Of a stretch of DNA of 64,000 nt, positions 54,961 to 64,000 are shown piece after piece. The notes beneath the pieces are model-generated. The model saw only the letters and a program-made list of their open reading frames with translations, was not told the origin of the DNA and made no database searches. The stretch's first letter is position 1. Every line of letters starts with the position of its first letter. Source of the stretch: Capra hircus (lineage: Eukaryota > Chordata > Mammalia > Artiodactyla > Bovidae); assembly GCF_001704415.2 (NCBI RefSeq), contig NC_030820.1:46420036-46484035 (forward strand). Direction: 5' to 3'. Made by a program: the position numbers and the translations under genes.

Positions 54961-55533
54961 CATGCATACATATGGCCCCTTCCCTCTTGAACCCCCCCAC
55001 TACCACCTCCCTCCCCAAGGTTGTCACAGAGCACTAGCTTTGGTTTCCCTGCATCATACATTGAACTCCCACTGGCTCTCTGTTTTACATATGGTATATG
55101 TTTCAGTGCTATTCTCTCATATCATCTCACACTCTCCTTCCCTTACTGTGTCCAAAATGTCTGTGTTTCCTTTGCTGCCCTGCAAGTAGGACCATCATTA
55201 CTATCTTTCTAGATTCCATATATATGTGTTAATGTATGATATTTGTCTTTCTCTTTCTAACTTATTTCACTCTGTATAATAGGCTCTAGGTTCATCCACC
55301 TCACTAGAACAGACTCAAATGTGTTCCTTTTTATAGCTGAGTAATATTCCATTGTGTGTATGTACCACAACTTCATTATCCATTCATCTATGGTTGGACA
55401 TCTAGGTTGTTTCCATGTCCTAGGTATTGTAAATTGTGCTGCAATAAACATTGAGGTATATACGTCTTTTTCAGTTCTGGTTTCCTCAGGGTATAAGCCC
55501 AGTAGTGAGATTGCTGGGTCATATGGTAACTTT

Positions 55534-55729
55534 GGGCTTCCCTTGTGGCTCTGCTGGTAAAGAATCCACCTGCAATATGGGAGACCTGGGTTTGATCCCT
55601 GGGCTGGGAAGACCCCCTGGAGAAGGGAACGGCTATCCACTCCAGTATTCTGGCCTGGAGAATTCCATGGGGTGTATAGTCCATGGGGTTACAAAGAGTT
55701 GCACACGACTGAGCAACTTTCACTCACTC
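55534..55729 (+). mobile_element. Bov-tA SINE nested in L1, 11-bp TSD
   Basis: ATGGTAACTTT flanks it at 55523-55533 and 55730-55740; the head reads 'gggcttcccttgtggctctgctgg' and the tail 'actgagcaactttcactcactc'. Confidence 0.95.
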
Positions 55730-57167
55730 ATGGTAACTTTATTTCTAGTTTTTTAAGGAAGCTCCATACTGTTCTCTATGGTGGCTGTATCAGTTTGCAT
55801 TTTGACCAACAGTGTCAGAGGGTTCCCTTTTCTCCACATCCTCTCCAGCATTTATTTTTTGTAAACTTCCTGATGATGGCCATTCTGACCAGTATGAGAT
55901 GATATCTCATTGTCGTTTTGTTTGCATTTCTCTAATAATGAGTGATGTTAAGTATCTCTTCATGTGATTATTAGTCATCTGTCATCTTTGGAGAAATGTC
56001 TGTTTGGGTCCTCTGCCCATTTTTAAAATTTGGTTGTTTTTTGTTATTGAGCTGCATGAACTGCTTATATATTTTTGAGATTAATTCCTTTCAGTTGTTT
56101 CGTTTGCTATTAATTTCTCCCACTCTGAGAGTTGTCTTTTCACCTCGCTTATGGTTTCCTTCATTGTGACAAAGCTTTTAAGTTTAGTTAGGTCCCACTT
56201 ATTTATTTTTGTTTTTATTTCTATTATTCTAGGAAGTGGGTCAAAGAGGATCTTGATGTGGCTTATGTCAGATACTGTTCTGCCTATGTTCTCCTCTAAG
56301 AGTCTTATAGTTTCTGATCTTACATTTAGGTCTTTCATTCGAGTTTATCTTTGTGTATGGTGTTAGGAAGTGTTCTAATTTCATTCTTTTACTAGTAGCT
56401 GACCAGTTTTCCCAGTATGAATTATTGAAGAGGCTATCTTTTCTCCATTGTATATTTTTGCTTCTTTTGTCAAAGATAAGGTCCTCATAGGTGCATGGAT
56501 TTATCTCCAGGATTTATTGTTCCATTGGTCTATACTTCCATTTCTGTGACAGTATCGTACTGTCTTGATGACGGTAGCTTTGCAGTATAGTCTGAAGTCA
56601 GGAAGGTTGATTCCTCCAGTTCTATTCTTCTTTCTCAAGATTGCTTTGGCTATTTAGGGTCTTTTGTGTTTTCATACAAATTGTGAGAGTATTTGTTCTA
56701 ATTCTGTGAAAAAGACCGTTATTAGTTTGATAGGGATTGCATTGAATCTATAGATTGCTTTGGGTAATATAGTCATTTTCACTATATTGATTCTTCCAAT
56801 CCAAGAACATGGTATATCTCTGCATCTGTTTGTGTTGTCTTTGATTTATTTCTCAAGTGTCTTATAGTTTTCTGCATACAGGTTTTTTTGTCTCTTTTGG
56901 TAAATTTATTCCTAGGTATTTTTGTTGTTGCAATGGTGAATGGGATTGTTTCTGTAATTTCTCTTTCTGATTTTTCATTGTTAGTGTATAGGAATGCAAG
57001 GGATTTCTATGTATTAATTTTATATCCTATGAGTTTACTATATTCATTGATTAGCTCTAGTAATTTTCGGGTGGCCTCTTTAGAGCTTCCTATGTAGAGG
57101 AGCACATCATCTGCAAACAGTGAGAGTTTTACTACTTCTTTTCCAATCTGGATTCCTTGTGCTAAAG

Positions 57168-57655
57168 GATTTTCTCTAAAAAATTAAAATACCAATTTTA
57201 AATAACTGAGTCTAACTCTCACAGAAGGTTTTTCTGGAGAAGTGTCAAGTGTCAGGTGTCAAACTTTCTTTCCCTTCCTCTCTCTCTGGAAGAAGTGTCC
57301 TCTACCTTTGGAAGGAATTTTGGGTCTGTATTGCTTCTCACTCTAGTGGGAGCCTTAATATGGCCAGAACCTGAGCTTCCCTAGGCTCAGGCCCTGACCT
57401 TCCATTGGTCTAAGAAACTGACCTACATAGTTCATTTCCACTTGAGAATGGTCAGTTCCTCTCTGGCTCTTTGAAACTCATGGAGGATTTAGCGTCTCCT
57501 GCATTAATTGGAGGAGCTAAACCCATCCTTTGCCCCATTCCTGTGAGGCCTACCCCTGTTCTCCAAGAAGCCACACCTCTGCTACACACACCCAGCCTAT
57601 GAGCTTCAACTCTGCCTTGCTACAATTTTCCTTTCCTGGAGAGCTGGTGTTCTGT
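57168..57655. other. No gene or repeat assigned
   Basis: Pyrimidine-rich, unremarkable intergenic sequence; ORFs here are short and overlap on one strand only. Confidence 0.4.
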
Positions 57656-58370
57656 TCTTTCCCTGGAGCAGTGCTCCTCAAACTTGAACGTGTGCCTGAC
57701 TGGGGCCCAAGATTCTGCATTTCTCACAGGTTCCCAGATGGTGCCATGCTGGTTCTGTGAAACTTCACTGGAACAACTCCCTCAGGATTTCACACTGGAA
57801 CCTCTATCATCACCACCTGAAGGCTTGTTCAACACAAGTTGCTGCATCCCACCCCAGAGTTTCTGATTCCAGAGTGCAGGGTAGGACCAGAGAATTTATA
57901 TTTCTAACACACTCCCTGGCAGTGATGCTGTTGATGTGGAGATTGCAAATGGAGCTCCACTGCTCTGCAGGAAGATGTACATGAAATAGAAGGCAACCTG
58001 GCCCTGAAAAATAGAGCAGTTAGGAGACTAAAAACCTGACTCGAATGCTCCCTGGGGAGGAGAGAGCTGAGAGCTCTAGGGATGAAAAGCAAAGGAGATG
58101 TAAGGAAGTAGTTAATACCTGCTGCCTGAAAAACTGGAAGGACTGGTGAGTCCTGAGGCCCACCACTAGTGAGAGATTCAGCTAAACTTGGAATAGTACC
58201 CAGGCCACAAATGGAGCACGTCTCAAATTCAGATATGCACACAAATCACCTGAGAACCCTGTCAAAATGCAGTTCTGAGGCCATATGTTTGATGTAAGCT
58301 TGGAGATTTGTAATTTCTATAATCTCCCAGGTGATGTGTGGTCCCAGTGGTCCCAGGACCACACCAAGAA
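57656..58370. repeat. Cluster of MER5-type DNA transposon fragments
   Basis: Three stretches share MER5 phrases: 'gtgctcctcaaacttgaacgtg...aagattctgcatttctcacag' (57668-57740), 'tatcatcaccacctgaaggcttgttcaacac...cagagtttctgattcc' (57800-57930) and 'tctcaaattcagatatgcacacaaatcacctgagaaccctgtcaaaatgcag' (58218-58345). All are diverged, and the borders are approximate. Confidence 0.6.
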
Positions 58371-58691
58371 ACAAGGACCTAGAAGCCTAAGTCATCTCTT
58401 CTAACCCTGGCCAAGACTTTGAAGAAGGATTGAAGTCTCAGGAGCTGGGGGGAGTTGGGGAGTAGCCAATAGAGAGTGTTTACCTTCTCTTGATTTAGCC
58501 CTAAGTCTTGCCTCTCCTGCTTTGAGAGCACATTCTTCTTACCTGGCCTGAGTTAAAAGAATCAACCTCCTGCCGGCAGCAGTGAAGTCAGCTTGTGTAT
58601 TATCTCAGAAACAAGCCGAATTAGTTAGCTGCCCATGGGAAATATCAAATCCAGAGACATTCTGTCAGCTTTTCAAGGTCATAAAAATAGT
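58371..58691. other. No feature recognised
   Basis: About 320 bp with no repeat or frame of note. Confidence 0.4.
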
Positions 58692-58918
58692 GAGTGAAAA
58701 TGTTAGTTGCTCAGTCATGTCTGACCCTTTGCAAACTTATGGACTATAGCTGCCAGCCTCCTCTGTCCATGGAATTCTCCAGGCAAGAATACTGGAGTGG
58801 GTTGCCATACCCTCCTCCAGGGGATCTTCTGGACCCGGGGATCTTCTGGACCCAGGGATCAAACCCTCTCTCATGTTGCAGGCAGATTCTTTACTGCCTG
58901 AGCCACCAGGGAAGCCCA
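58692..58918 (-). mobile_element. Bov-tA SINE
   Basis: 'gttagttgctcagtcatgtctgac' to 'gagccaccagggaagccc' in minus orientation. It contains a local 18-bp duplication ('ggggatcttctggaccc' twice at 58821-58857). The flanks 'aaaatagtg' and 'caaatagta' may be the target duplication. Confidence 0.9.
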
Positions 58919-59575
58919 CACAAATAGTATGTTCACCGAAGCACATTGTGGAAACTCTTTGCCTTGGTTTGTTGTTTATATTTAAGGGTTTGGCTCAAAG
59001 GTCCCACACCTCAGGCACTGTGCACAACTCATGGCCTCTGTCAAGGGCACCCCCTGGTCTTCTGCAGGGCTCCAGCTTGAGGGGACTCAGTTGAATCCAA
59101 GGGGAACCTGAAGGAAGGGTCAGAAATCCTAAAAGCAAATTCAGCCTAAAATGCCTCCTACCCTTTTTGATTCCTCCATCACTCACTGTCCCCTACACAC
59201 TTCTTTCATATTATTTCAGAAGTGACCTATAGCCAGGGCCAATAGATTAGTGGCCCTCTCTAATAAAACCATAGTTCCCTAACCCCTACAACACATACAT
59301 GTCACCTCGTGCCAGAGCCCCTAGGCTGGAGGCTACCAGGATGATTGGGACTGGGGGCTTCTTTCTCCCTAACTGTCCTGGCAAATCTGCCCATTTCCTC
59401 CTTCCTTCTCTAAAAACAAACAATAAACAAACAAAAGCAAGATCATTATCTTAATCTTTATATCGAGTAAAGATAAAAGTTTTCAGTAACTCTATTCTTT
59501 AGCACCCTTACTCAACCTAATCATTTAAGAAAACCTTATAGGACCTTGTTTCATTGCCTTTCTTGTTGAATATAC
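58919..59575. other. No gene recognised
   Basis: Unassigned intergenic DNA. The ORFs at 58873-59094 (plus) and 58995-59186 (minus) overlap and look like chance. Confidence 0.4.
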
Positions 59576-59579
59576 CATC

Positions 59580-60060
59580 TTGATTAGTTTGCTGGGGTTG
59601 CCATAAAAAAAAAAAAAAAGTGCCACAGATTGAGTGGCTTAAACAACAGATATTTACTTTCTCACTCTTCTGGGATTAAGGTATCATCAGGGTTGGTTTC
59701 TTCTCTGGCTTGTAGACGGCCTCCCTAGGTCTTCCCACAGTCTTTCTTCTTTGTAAGGACCTAATCTCTTTTTATAAGGACCAGTTGATGCTCTATCACG
59801 TACGACTCTTTGAGACCCTATGGACTATAGCCCTCCAGGCTCCCCTGTCCCTGGGATTCTCCGGGCAAGAACACTGGAGTGGGTTGCCATTTTCTTCTCC
59901 AGTGCATGGAAGTGAAAAGTGAAAGTGAAGTCATCACTCCTCAAATTGGATTAGGGCTCACCCTAATGGCTTCATTTTAACCTAACTTTAACTCTTTAAA
60001 GGCCCTAACTCCAAATACAGTCATTTTTTGAGGTATTAAGGGCTATGACTTCAACACCTA
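59580..60060 (+). repeat. Old mammal-wide repeat, second relative
   Basis: 'gtttgctggggttgccata(a)n...gccacagattgagtggcttaaacaacag', 'cttctctggcttgtagacggcc', then, after a SINE, 'attggattagggctcaccctaatggcttcattttaacc' and 'actccaaatacagtcattttttgaggtattaagggc'. Same family as 25576-27065. Confidence 0.65.
59783..59930 (-). mobile_element. BovA SINE
   Basis: 'gttgatgctctatcacgtacgactctttgagacc...gtgggttgccattttcttctccagtgcatggaagtgaaaag'; it interrupts the old repeat. Confidence 0.85.
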
Positions 60061-60425
60061 TCAAGAAATGTCATAGCAGTATGTTAGTGTAATTCTCAAG
60101 AGAGCTCAAAGGCAGTCCCAAGACTAAGACAACCTTAATGGCAGCCTCACAGTCACATCCTATTCCTTTATCAGGATCACACTATTCCTTCAATAGACTG
60201 AGCCACTGCCCACCAATCCACTTAGGATTGCCAAGGGTACCTATCTCATAGTGCCCATTGCAGAGCAAACAAAAATGCATCCATTCTGGATACAGACCCT
60301 GAAACCCAGCCACCATGCCCCCATGGCTCACACAAAAAGCTTCATAACCAAACAAATTTGTTTAGTTCGGCTCATATTTATGAAGAGCTAAAACTCTAAG
60401 CCAGATAACGTTCATCCCACACACA
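60061..60425. other. No feature recognised
   Basis: About 360 bp between two repeats with nothing I can assign. Confidence 0.4.
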
Positions 60426-61510
60426 GTTCAGTTCAGTTCAGTCACTCAGTTGTGTCCGACTCTTTGCGACCCCATGAATCGCAGCACGCCAGGCCTCCCT
60501 GTCCATCACCATCTCCCAGAGTTCACTCAGACTCATGTCCATCGAGTCAGTGATGCCATCCAGCCATCTCATCCTCTGTCATCCCTTTCTCCTACTGCCC
60601 CAAATCCATCCCAGCATCAGAGTCTTTTCCAATGAATCAGCTGTTCGCATGAGGTGGCCAAAGTACTGGAGTTTCAGCTTTAGTATTATTGCTTCCAAAG
60701 AAATCCCAGGGCTGATCTCCTTCAGAATGGACTGGTTGGATCTCCTTGCAGTCCAAGGGACTCTCAAGAGTCTTCTCCAACACCACAGTTCAAAAGTACC
60801 AATTCTTCAGCGCTCAGCCTTCTTCACAGTCCAACTCTCACATCCATACATGACCACTGGAAAAACCATAGCCTTGACTAGATGGACCTTAGTCGGCAAA
60901 GTAACGTCTCTGCTTTTGAATATGCTATCTAGGTTGGTCATAACTTTTCTTCCAAGGAGCAAGCATCTTTTAATTTCATGGCTGCAGTCACCATCTGCAG
61001 TGATTTTGGAGCCCCCAAAAATAAAGTCTGACACTGTTTCCACTGTTTCCCCATCTATTTCCCATGAAGTGATGGGACTGGATGCCATGATCTTCATTTT
61101 CTGAATGTTGAGCTTTAAGCCAACATCTTTACTCTCCTCTTTCACTTTCATCAAGAGGGTTTTGAGTTCCTCTTCACTTTCTGCCATAAGGGTGGTGTCA
61201 TCTGCATATCTGAGGCTATTGATATTTCTCCTGGCAATCTTGATTCCAGCTTGTGTTTCTTCCAGTCCAGCATTTCTCATGATGTACTCTGCATAGAAGT
61301 TAAATAAGCAGGGTGACAATATACAGCCTTGACGTACTCCTTTTCCTATTTGGAACCAGTCTGTTGTTCCATGTCCAGTTCTAACTGTTGCTTCCTGACC
61401 TGCATACAGATTTCTCAAGAGGCAGGTCAGGTGGTCTGGTATTCCCATCTCTTTCAGAATTTTCCACAGTTTATTGTGATCCACACAGTCAAATACACAG
61501 CAAACACACC
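60426..61510 (-). mobile_element. BovB LINE, 5'-truncated, antisense
   Basis: Begins 'cagttcagttcagttcagtcactcag' (complement of the 3' end). The minus frame 60807-61484 (225 codons) covers 'LRNLYAGQEATVRTGHGTTD', 'GVRQGCILSPCLFNF' and the catalytic 'YADDTT'; the C-terminal block continues in another frame at 60579-60767. Possible flank duplication 'acacac'. The longest uninterrupted BovB RT reading frame on the minus strand of this window, still lacking the endonuclease. Confidence 0.92.
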
Positions 61511-61955
61511 TGGCTTAGAGTTACACTGATTATGAATTAATTGACATAAAATGGAGTGTTAGCTATAATTTAAGGGGTACTATAGAAAGTTAGCAAGATT
61601 CTATCCCCTTATGCTGCCAAATTCTGAATGCTAGTCTCACCCATCACCCTGCTCATGGTATCTGCCCACATATGGAATGCTCCCACTCAGGTTTCATTTA
61701 GGCCCAGCTCATCTTCCCAAGGCCCCAGCTTCAATGTGCAGGGAGAACCCCACAGATTCCAGGCCTACCCAGGTGGTCTTCCCATTGTCTAGACCAGGAA
61801 CTCAGTAAAAAAGGAGACACTCTCTTCTTTGTCCAGCCATGTTTCTCCCATCCCCCTGCATGTCTCTGAATCTCCTTTTATTCCAGCCCTCCAAGGAGGC
61901 CTTTTCTCTCCAACCATGTCTTTTCTCTCCAACCAATCTGAAGAATCTTTTCTCT
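61511..61955. other. No feature recognised
   Basis: About 445 bp of unassigned DNA, including a near-duplicate 'tcttttctctccaacca' at 61900-61935. Confidence 0.4.
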
Positions 61956-61967
61956 ATACTGCCTTCC

Positions 61968-62240
61968 TGCTACTGCTGCTAAGTCACTTCAGTCGTGTCT
62001 GCCTCTGTGTGACCCCGTAGACAGCAGACCACCAGGCTCCCCAGTCCCTGGGATTCTCCAGGCAAGAACACTGGAGTGGGCTGCCATTTCCTTCTCCAGT
62101 GCATGAAAGTGAAAAGTGAAAGTGAAGTCGCTCAGTCGTGTCTGACTCTTAATGACCGCATGGACTGCAGCCCACCAGATTCCTCCATCCATGGGATTCT
62201 CCAGGCAAGAGTACTGGAGTGGGGTGCCATTGCCTTCTCC
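61968..62240 (-). mobile_element. BovA2 SINE with exact 12-bp TSD
   Basis: ATACTGCCTTCC at 61956-61967 and 62241-62252. A complete minus-strand dimer from 'tgctactgctgctaagtcac' to 'ggggtgccattgccttctcc'. Confidence 0.95.
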
Positions 62241-62349
62241 ATACTGCCTTCCAGGAGGTGACAAAACATTGCGCGTTTGCTGTTTCCATGGTATCAGGCA
62301 AACACTGAGCCTATTGTTGTGGATCAGACTAACCCAAGAGGGTTATTGC

Positions 62350-62562
62350 TATTATCATTTAGTTGCTAAGCTGTGTCTCTTTGCAGCCCCACGGACTATA
62401 GCCCGCCAGGATACTCTGTCCATGGGATTTTCCAGGCAAGAATACTGGAGTGGCTGCCATTTCCTTCTCCAGGGGATCTTCCCAATCTATGGAGCAAAAC
62501 TGTGTCTCCAGCATTGGCAGGCAGATTCTTTATTGCTGAGCCATCAGGAAAGTCCAAAGGAA
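62350..62562 (-). mobile_element. Bov-tA SINE
   Basis: 'tcatttagttgctaagctgtgtctctttgcagccccacgg' to 'ttgctgagccatcaggaaagtcc'; minus orientation, diverged. Confidence 0.88.
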
Positions 62563-62985
62563 AGGTTTCCCACCTTCAATTAAAGGCATCAAGCAGGGCT
62601 AATGTTTCTTCAAGAAACATCTCTGGACCTTTGATCAATGAGGATATACTCAGTCAAGCCCAGATTCCCCTGGTTAATGTATCAGAATTCTCAGCTTTGA
62701 GAATTTTAGGAGAATGATTTTTCACTGCCACCAATGGAGGAGGCCCACTCTGGCTCTGCTGCACATCTGACTCCCACAGCTAGGGCAGCCACATTCCTCA
62801 GAACCTGCCAGAAGAAGAACTTAATAAATAAACCAGGTTGGGTTGTTTGGCTCTGTCCAGCCAAGTTATGGAAAATGCCCTGCGAAAGCTATAACCTTTC
62901 TTTTGACAAAATCACCTGAAGGGTACTTGAACAACAGAGACATTATCTTATTCAGTGTCTCCTAGTTTGCAATTATCAAACCATA
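62563..62985. other. No gene recognised
   Basis: Unassigned. The 61-codon ORF at 62734-62919 has no recognisable domain. Confidence 0.4.
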
Positions 62986-62989
62986 ACAT

Positions 62990-63400
62990 CATATTGAGGA
63001 GCATTTATGCCCTCCAGAGTGACAAGTGTAAACCACAAAAACCTGAATGAAGTTCTGATCTATGCTATAATATGAACAGACTTTGAAAACATGATGCTGA
63101 AGTGAAAAAAAGTCAGACACGAAAGGGTAAATATTGCATGATTCCATTTATATGAAATATCCAGAGTAGTCAAATCCATAGAGACAGAAAGCAGATTATT
63201 CATTGCCAGCACTTGGAAAGAAGGGGTAATGAGAAGTGACTTTGAATGAATGTGAGCTTTTCTTCTGGTATGACACAAATATTCTGGAATAAGAGATAGT
63301 GACAATGAACAACTTTGTGAGTAGACTACATATCACTGAATTGTACAGTGTCAAATGGTGAGTTTCATGGTATTTGAATTATATTTAAATGAAAAAAATT
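62990..63400 (+). mobile_element. Old L1 3' end
   Basis: 'aaaaaagtcagacacgaaagggtaaatattgcatgattccatttatatgaaatatccagagtag', 'atccatagagacagaaagcagatta', 'actgaattgtacagtgtcaaatggtgagtttcatggta' and a final A-rich run are the landmarks of L1M-type 3' ends, in plus orientation. Confidence 0.8.
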
Positions 63401-64000
63401 TTAAACATAGAATTACCTACCTAAGAATAGAAGTGATGAATGGGTAGAGGGAGATTTGAGCATTTGTTTGAAATTTAATCTGTTATAAGAATATTTCAGC
63501 CCACTTGTTTTTCTCCTAAAAGCCTTGAGTCCAAAGCCTTTTCTAGCCATAGAATCAAAGCCTATTCAATGAAAGCTGAAACATGTTATACAAAATTCTC
63601 TGCCTCTATAAAGGTGAGCACCACAATATTTAACCACAAAGTGGTTGAATTTAAAACCTGCTTGCCCCTCCTGCAATATGTTATATTAGAGGACATACTG
63701 GTGTGAAGAGGTGACAGAATTGTTACCCAGTAAAATAAAACTGTTACCAGGTAAATAATGTGGCAAAAGCTCAACCCCCTTTACTCAACATTAAATCCTG
63801 AAATTTCCTCAAGAAAAACTATGATCTTTGATAAACAGTTGGAGGACCTGGAAGTTGTTTCCTGCACCAGTTTTTGTGATGACTGCCTTTTCTATTACAT
63901 TACAAGTCACTCCTCCAGCAAACTATTGCAACAACTTTCATCTACCTGGTGGAAACTTTACCCTTTTCCCCAAGGATGGCATTTCTCTGGACTTCTCAAT
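63401..64000. other. Window end, no feature recognised
   Basis: 600 bp of AT-rich DNA. No repeat family, exon or promoter is visible; the neighbouring gene PRND is not reached. Confidence 0.4.

Larger units (their letters stand above)
54643..57156 (-). mobile_element. L1 LINE, antisense, 3' UTR plus part of ORF2, 11-bp TSD
   Basis: TTGTGCTAAAG occurs at 54632-54642 and 57157-57167. Between lie the complement of an L1 3' UTR and ORF2 end, with landmarks 'ctgagtaatattccattgtgtg', 'tccatgtcctaggtattgtaaattgtgctgcaataaac', 'gctgggtcatatggtaac', 'cctctccagcatttattttttg', 'gatagggattgcattgaatctatagattgc' and 'ggagcacatcatctgcaaacag'. Much better preserved than the L1s in the PRNP introns; 5'-truncated within ORF2. 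Two Bov-tA SINEs are nested in it. Confidence 0.92.

Noticed and set aside
60807..61484. 225-codon minus-strand ORF as a host gene
   Set aside because: BovB reverse transcriptase fragment with the YADD motif; no endonuclease, and the C-terminus is frame-shifted.
53715..64000. PRND (doppel) gene expected downstream of PRNP
   Set aside because: No doppel-like coding exon or conserved frame was found; in ruminants PRND is known to lie farther away.
1..64000. CRISPR arrays, operons or prokaryotic defence systems
   Set aside because: The window is vertebrate nuclear DNA; the tandem repeats found have 53-, ~335- and ~700-bp periods without spacer structure.

Overview
This is a 64-kb stretch of a ruminant nuclear genome carrying one real protein-coding gene, PRNP (prion protein, + strand). 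The species group is read from three things: the ruminant-specific retroposons (BovB/RTE, Bov-tA, BovA2) that fill the window, the five-octarepeat 256-codon PrP reading frame (cattle usually have six octarepeats), and PrP residues of the sheep/goat type (A136, I142, R154, Q171, Q222). Proline at codon 240 favours goat or a close caprine over domestic sheep, where serine is usual.

Layout. 1-5285: two tandem repeat families, four copies of a ~700-bp unit followed by seven ~335-bp units in an ABCD-ABC order. 5941-13317: a degraded class I (gammaretrovirus-like) provirus with two LTRs, a proline-tRNA-type primer site and broken gag, pro, pol and env remnants. 13345-25320: a ~3-kb segmental duplication (13345-16870 and 21625-24320) with nested L1, BovB and BovA2 insertions and, between the copies, a 5'-inverted BovB that is itself interrupted by a 1.33-kb solo class II LTR. 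25320-32800: scattered old repeats (another LTR, L2, MER5, an MLT1-like LTR) with no recognisable gene.

PRNP. CpG-rich promoter 32800-33900, exon 1 33081-33132 (52 nt), exon 2 35564-35661 (98 nt), intron 2 of 13,988 bp, and exon 3 from 49650 to about 53710. The whole coding sequence (49660-50430) lies in exon 3. Intron 2 holds an antisense solo LTR, an inverted SINE pair, an old antisense L1 pierced by four younger retroposons, and an unidentified short minus-strand ORF. More than half of the 3' UTR is transposon-derived: a BovB fragment, a Bov-tA SINE and an almost complete mariner that sits just before the distal poly(A) signal. An overlapping reading frame (AltPrP, 49758-49952) and a long antisense ORF cross the PrP coding region.

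53715-64000: intergenic DNA with an 11-bp-TSD antisense L1 (54643-57156), MER5-type fragments, several SINEs, a BovB (60426-61510) and an old L1 3' end. The neighbouring gene PRND is not inside the window. I found no CRISPR array, functional tRNA or rRNA gene, or new biological system; the less ordinary content is the nested retroposon history and the transposon-built PRNP 3' UTR.
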